Positions 30,416 through 35,302 of a stretch of DNA of 35,302 bases are shown piece after piece; positions within the stretch are counted from its first letter, which is position 1, and the number at the start of each line of letters is the position of its first letter. The notes beneath the pieces were generated by a model. The model had not been told where the DNA came from, ran no database searches, and was given only the letters and a program-made list of their open reading frames with translations. Source of the stretch: Hypsibius dujardini (Eukaryota > Tardigrada > Eutardigrada > Parachela > Hypsibiidae). A program made the translations under genes and the position numbers. The stretch is taken from NCBI GenBank assembly GCA_001579985.1, contig LRSR01000881.1, positions 1 through 35,302 of the forward strand, in the 5' to 3' direction.

Positions 30416-31129
30416 CTTCCCTTGAGTTTGCGGACCCAAAACCTTTTCATCAACAACTTCCGAGAAAGTTTGTATGAGCAAAATTACCGTCAAAGAAGAT
30501 ATCTGCTCATTCAAAATAAAGGAAATCGAATTAGATATGAGAATTCACACAGGCACACAAAAAGCTGTTGACTGTTTATAAACTAGAGTAAAATAAGTGG
30601 AATAAATAAAGAGTACACTTCATGAAGAAATCAATCAACTACGGTGTGATAGCGCTAAAATCGATCAATCAATGCAAGTCTGCCCCAGTCTCTTGAGGCA
30701 TTCGCTGCCCAACGTTTAAATAACGTGTTTATATCTAAATGAAATATGAATCTACCAGTAAAGTTTACTTAAACAAAAACAACTTATTTTAGTTAAAAGA
30801 AAATATACACTTCAGCATAAAAAAATATGATTTTAAATAAAATATCCTACTATTTAAAGGCAAATTTAGTGAGTCAGATAAAAAAGGTTGAATATCGATT
30901 TCTATTGTAACTGTAAACGAAATAAAAATATAGTTACTTAAAATCATCAGCTGCTTTTTGAGACAATTAAATTTGTTTTTTAATCATAATTAAACAACAT
31001 TAGTCCAATGTCAATGGAATTCGAGGTTGTTTCCGGTTCTCGATATGCAAATGTGATGTGAATGTGACGGAAATGTGACATGATATGTGAATGTGAATTT
31101 GACGTGATATGCAAATGTGACGTGAATAA
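30416..31129. other. Intergenic, AT-rich, PDP upstream region
   Basis: It holds the PDP promoter. It is strongly AT-rich at 30570-30990. From about 31040 to 31130 there are imperfect repeats of ATATGCAAATGTGACGTGAA. No gene is recognised. Confidence 0.55.
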
Positions 31130-31910
31130 GGACGTTAAAGCAGTCGGCGTAAGCGTAGGGAATCATCAACATATTACATAATAAAAAAATCTCCATTTTT
31201 TATCCACCCACCCACCCTCGTAATACGACGTAATCACAGCCTCTACCCACCCCCTGGATCATAATCACAACGTAATCAATGGTCGACCCACCCTTTCCCC
31301 CCATATACAAAAAAAAGACATAATTGACTGTATTCCGCTGCGTGCAATAGGTCCCATTTTTCTATTAACTGAGAGCAGATCCTTGAGAGCAGCACCCTTG
31401 CCCGAGATATCTGATAAAGAGCGACATTTAAACGAAATTCGAAGAAAGTTTTGGGTTTCGTGACCACCCCCCTTCGTAATTATTACATAATCATAGGTCG
31501 CACCACCCAAAAAATCGTAAGCAAACGTAAGCTTTTCGTGTACCACCCACCCACCCTCCCTAGATTACGTAATATGTGGATGATCCCTAGCGTAAGAGTA
31601 AAATTAAAGACACGGACCAATAGGAATGAGGCACGGGGTGTGGCCTCTCTAACGGTTAACTTCTTACACTATGCCTGACGTAAGAGGCAATGGGCCTTAA
31701 GTTTCGTCGTAAGAACGGAGTAAGAAAATTTCAGTAGAATCGCTCTGGCCAAATTTTGAGAAGTAGAATGGTTTCCTTGAAATTTTCTGCTCTTGCGCCT
31801 TACGCCCAAATTCTTACGCCGAGTGCTTAAACATCCAGTCGTAAGTGTAAACTTATCGGGCCTTATGCCTAAGTTTACGTTACGCTTACGCCGGTTTGCA
31901 TAAACGTCTC
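31130..31910. mobile_element. Miniature inverted-repeat element flanked by TAA (781 bp)
   Basis: The left end reads GGACGTTAAAGCAGTCGGCG then TAAGCGTAGG. The right end, on the other strand, reads GAGACGTTTATGCAAACCGG then CGTAAGCGTAAC. Both are flanked by TAA (31127-31129 and 31911-31913). A TWA duplication with such ends is typical of PIF/Harbinger-type elements, but the class is inferred. Inside are many CGTAAG / CTTACG words and CCACCCACCCACCC tracts. There is no transposase frame. Confidence 0.65.
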
Positions 31911-32385
31911 TAATGTGACGTGCGTGATGCTATTATTATTATTTCCCTAGGATTTGATCCGTTCCGTCTGCACATAAGACAAAAAAGCCACTGCGCGCCA
32001 CTATACAAAGCGGGCTGACTGGACATAAAAAAAGGGTAGATGATTCAGATCTACTAGAGCAAAAGCCAGCGAGCGCAACAACTCGGAAGAAAGAAAACAA
32101 CAATGAAATGGAATAATATGAAAAGTTATAGTTAACGATTACCCAGAGGCGTTAAAATGTATGTCGTAAAAGGAGACAGAAAATATGTAACTGTCTCCGG
32201 GAAGGCAAAAGAAACAGTTCTTTTTTTCGGACTGGCAAAATGAAAAATTGCCATAAGTTGCCTAGATTTGACTGCATACAGACACACCGGTAAACAGAAG
32301 GGAAGATTCTCTGATTAAACTTTCTGTTCAACGGGAGGGGGGATGCGGTCGATAAAAGGTATTCCGGAAGTGGCCGTGTGGGGGA
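31911..32385. other. Intergenic / nesprin 3' untranslated region
   Basis: No gene is recognised. It should contain the nesprin 3' untranslated region; I did not find a canonical minus-strand AATAAA close to the stop. Confidence 0.5.
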
Positions 32386-32606
32386 TTAGACGGGCGGCGG
32401 ACCGGTGAACTTCAGCGCCGGATTGAAAGACGAAGCAAAGTAGTTGCTGAAGACGCAACTAAACTCATCATCTGTCATGGGAATGAGGGATGCGAAGCCG
32501 AGCAGGATCAGCGCGAGGGCTTGCATTGGCAACGCACGTCGAAGGACGCTCCATACAGTCGGATTACTGAAAATATAAAACGAGAATTAGTTGGGTCGTT
32601 TTCTAA

Positions 32607-32643
<37 letters not shown>

Positions 32644-33255
32644 GCCTGTCAGTCCGTATGTCTATCCTCTGCCTGTTGCAAATCTGTTTACCTCAATCTC
32701 GACGTCGAGGGAAGTTCGGAAGTGATGTCATCAGGCGACAGAATCAATCTTTGTGTTTCAGCATCAAAATCCACGGAATATTTCCCCGTCAGCAACAGTT
32801 GAATTATGGAACCCTGGATGACGACAAGGAGTCGGTTAGTCACTCGGCGACTTAAAAGCAGACACATTCAATCGACGCAGACAAAAAATAAGCCGTGAAA
32901 AGAGACCATCGTCCAGAAGCATGCGGACGGCAACAAAGAAAGGATAGAAGAAGCAGTTTAAAAGGCCAAAGACCCACGCACAGTACATAGAAACATAGAA
33001 TCCCCCATTTACATAATGCTCAGAGTCAAGCTCGGTGGATACCCGAAGTTCGCTTCGTAGCAAGGTGAGGATCTCGTGGAGCTCTTCCTCCAGTTGGGCG
33101 GCGAATTCAGGGGTGGAGCGGACGAACATGCCGTACGTGGCGGCGCGGAGCTGGAGGACTTCTTCCAGCAGCCGATTGACCCGTTCTCTTTGATCGTCCT
33201 ACAATTGCAGACAAACTATCAGGAAGGATAACAAACGTCTAGAATAATAGACAGG

Positions 33256-33289
<34 letters not shown>

Positions 33290-35228
33290 AACAGCCAGAT
33301 GGCTGAACATTCAGACAAATTAGCTCCACTTTCACCGGATTGAACAGCCTACTTCGCTCATATTGTCATGGGTCCGGAAGTGCGTGAGCTCCTCCAATAA
33401 GTGGACCTTAAACTGCAGCCGGCGGCGCCTGTACTCATCCAGGAGATTTTCCAGGTGTTTGATCCGCCGTAAAATGCATTTGAGGTGGCCCAATAGATCC
33501 ATATATAGTTGATTCAATTCACGTTGTCGGCTCTCCGTTTCCCATACGTTGGCATCCGGCTCAACGTTGATCATTGCGCGGTACAAGTCGTCCAGACGGT
33601 CCAGGTCTTTGTTGATCCGCACGAGGCCGTCAAGCAAAGCCTGTAAACAAGTGTTCCATAAATGAGCTCCGCACCACCAGACAGGTACAAACAATTATTT
33701 CCAGGAAAACATAAAAGTAAAGTAAAGTAAAATTAAGTGTAATACGTATTTATCTATTAATGTAATAATAAAAAACAAATAAAAACAGCGTTACTCACAG
33801 TGAAACGCTGTCGTTCCGACTGCAAATTGTCCTGATCGATATACTGACAGTCCGGGTCCAAGACCAGCCCATCCAACTCCACCAGCTGCTCATGCACCAC
33901 CAAGTACAGCTGGTTGTAAGCCGGCAAGCAGGAATGCCCGTCGGGTAAGGGTTCTCGCATCGCCGCACGATACCGCATGTCCAGGTCGTCTCGTTCCGAC
34001 CGGACCGACGTCTCGTACTCCACCGCCGCGACCAGTTTGTTCCGGAGCTTCGAACTGCGATGTGCTTGCGGTGTGGAACTGCCGCTCCGGTCGTCGATGT
34101 AGTCGTTGGAGGAGGAGCCGCCTTCGTAGGGAGAGTCCCCGCCGGAGAAGTGCTCATTGGAGGAGGGCGAATAGGTTTGCCTGGAAAACAAGTGTAACTG
34201 TTAATGATCTAAAGATCGAACAGCGCATACAGAAATGTTTATTATAATGTTTTTGTTTTGAATTGCGTAGTTGAATAAAACTTTAACAAAAAAGTTAATA
34301 TAAAAATAATTTCACGATGTACTAATAAATGAATCACGTACGGTGAAAAGGAGCGTGTCTGAATGGTCGTTGTCGATTCCGTTGACACGGCCGTCGGCAA
34401 TTTCAGGCGCTTATCCGTGATGAAAGGACTGCCTTTGGAGATTCGGTGGCGTCGACCGAGGGAACTCTCATTGGAGGCACTTCCGCTACCCGCCGTGTCA
34501 AGGGTGGATGTCAGGCGGAGGTCAATGTTGTAGTTCTCCCGGCTGGTTTCATTGGCACTGAACGCGCCGGAATCGTCGAAGCCGGGCGAGCTGAGCCCGG
34601 TGACTGACTGGGTGCGTCGTTTCGGGGTTTTGATCTTGGTGATGGTGTGGAGGGTTCGCGACTTCCGACCGGGCCCCGCGTCAACCAGGGAGTTGATGCT
34701 TTGTGCAAGGACGGCCATTTCATCGCGAGTCAAGTTGTTTTCAGGCGAACTAAATAAAAAGAGAAATTAAAAATGGAATACAAATTCAAGCACAGAAAGT
34801 GGAGCAGAGAAAAGAAATCTAGAAAGAAAGACAGGCAAATAGGTAGACTGACAGACAGGCAGGCGGGCCTACCTAGCTCGGATTCGTTCGGCCGAGTAAG
34901 ACTTGTTTTTCCGTCGGTTGACAATTTTCCAGTAGAAGACATCCTCCTCCAGAGTTTCTCGTTTATTTTTCTGCACTTTGGCATAAACGGGCCCGGTACT
35001 CTTAGTCTCGTAGTGTCGAGTCTGAATGGCTGACTCGGGAGACGACACCACCTCAATCCGTCTGGCCTGTTGACTCTCCCGAGGAGGGATGACTACACTT
35101 CGATCACCGCTGGCGCCCACATGGTGAGTGGTTTCAACATCTCGTACGACTGTGGCGTACGTTGGCGGTTGAATTGCTCGACGGGTCTCTTCAATGTCGG
35201 AGTAGGTCTCCACACGGTGCTCAATTGT
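32386..35228 (-). CDS. SYNE: Nesprin (KASH-domain protein), 3' end of gene
   Basis: Last seven exons, in phase: 34873-35228, 34342-34749, 33799-34180, 33353-33640, 33013-33198, 32692-32813, 32386-32566; 640 residues visible, and the gene continues past the right edge. The first two exons are polar Ser/Thr/Arg-rich linker. The next three are charged helical segments (for example INKDLDRLDDLYRAM, LLEELTHF, EEELHEILTLLRSEL) like spectrin repeats. The last exon encodes a KASH domain: NPTVWSVLRRALPMQ, a membrane span (about ALALILLGFASLIPM), then DDEFSCVFSNYF and the C-terminal GPPPV. KASH proteins sit in the outer nuclear membrane and bind SUN proteins through the terminal PPPx tail, linking nucleus and cytoskeleton. 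The cysteine after DDEFS matches the one that forms the SUN disulfide in vertebrate nesprins. The tail is one residue shorter between it and GPPP than I recall for vertebrates. Confidence 0.92.
32607..32654 (+). repeat. TGTC tetranucleotide array
   Basis: About eleven TGTC units in the last intron of the nesprin gene. Confidence 0.95.
33250..33296 (+). repeat. GACA tetranucleotide array
   Basis: About ten GACA/AACA units in the nesprin intron between exons 33353-33640 and 33013-33198, in the orientation opposite to the array at 32607. Confidence 0.9.
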
Positions 35229-35302
35229 CTGAAACACCGAAAAAGACCATACAAACAACCATATATGATTATATGTCTGCCCGCCTGTTTTGTCTGTCTG
35301 TC

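Overview
This window is eukaryotic nuclear DNA from an invertebrate. It has split genes with GT-AG introns, AATAAA polyadenylation signals, and introns full of degenerate CTGT/GACA tetranucleotide arrays. Six protein genes are recognisable, all of animal type. My guess is a flatworm, possibly a tapeworm, from overall protein flavour and repeat style; the sequence alone does not prove it. I built the exon models by hand from splice consensus, reading phase and family knowledge, so single exon edges may be off. All chosen junctions keep phase.

Layout from left to right. (1) 777-3215, minus: a single-exon 812-residue protein kinase with an altered DFG motif and an unknown C-terminal half. (2) 4892-11834, plus: an 11-exon natriuretic-peptide-receptor / receptor-guanylate-cyclase-type ectodomain with one membrane span. 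It ends in a short cytoplasmic tail, without a kinase-homology or cyclase domain. Its introns carry several inverted-repeat elements, including a 1.3 kb double foldback. (3) 12979-22627, minus: a P5-type ATPase of the ATP13A2/ATP13A3 group in at least 22 exons, including a 9-nt microexon. An assembly gap of 223 N removes the actuator TGES region. Intron 1 holds a deleted DNA transposon with a coding remnant. (4) 24610-26425, plus: ribosomal protein S3a, six exons, complete. (5) 26969-30415, minus: mitochondrial pyruvate dehydrogenase phosphatase, three exons, complete. (6) 32386-35228 and beyond the right edge, minus: the 3' end of a nesprin, ending in a KASH domain.

The genes do not form one pathway. 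They are unrelated housekeeping and signalling genes: nuclear-envelope anchoring, mitochondrial pyruvate control, translation, endolysosomal transport, peptide-hormone sensing and a kinase. Two tail-to-tail pairs (receptor/P5-ATPase and RPS3A/PDP) have opposed AATAAA signals only about 20-30 bp apart, so their 3' ends probably overlap. Two head-to-head intervals (kinase/receptor and P5-ATPase/RPS3A) hold the promoters.

Mobile or repeated DNA is prominent. There are two copies of one foldback family (6247-6540, 9269-9748) and a large GACGGTC-rich double palindrome (7101-8442). There are two miniature elements flanked by TAA (22034-22420, 31130-31910), a dispersed repeat (1-160 and 5787-5945), and tetranucleotide arrays in most introns.
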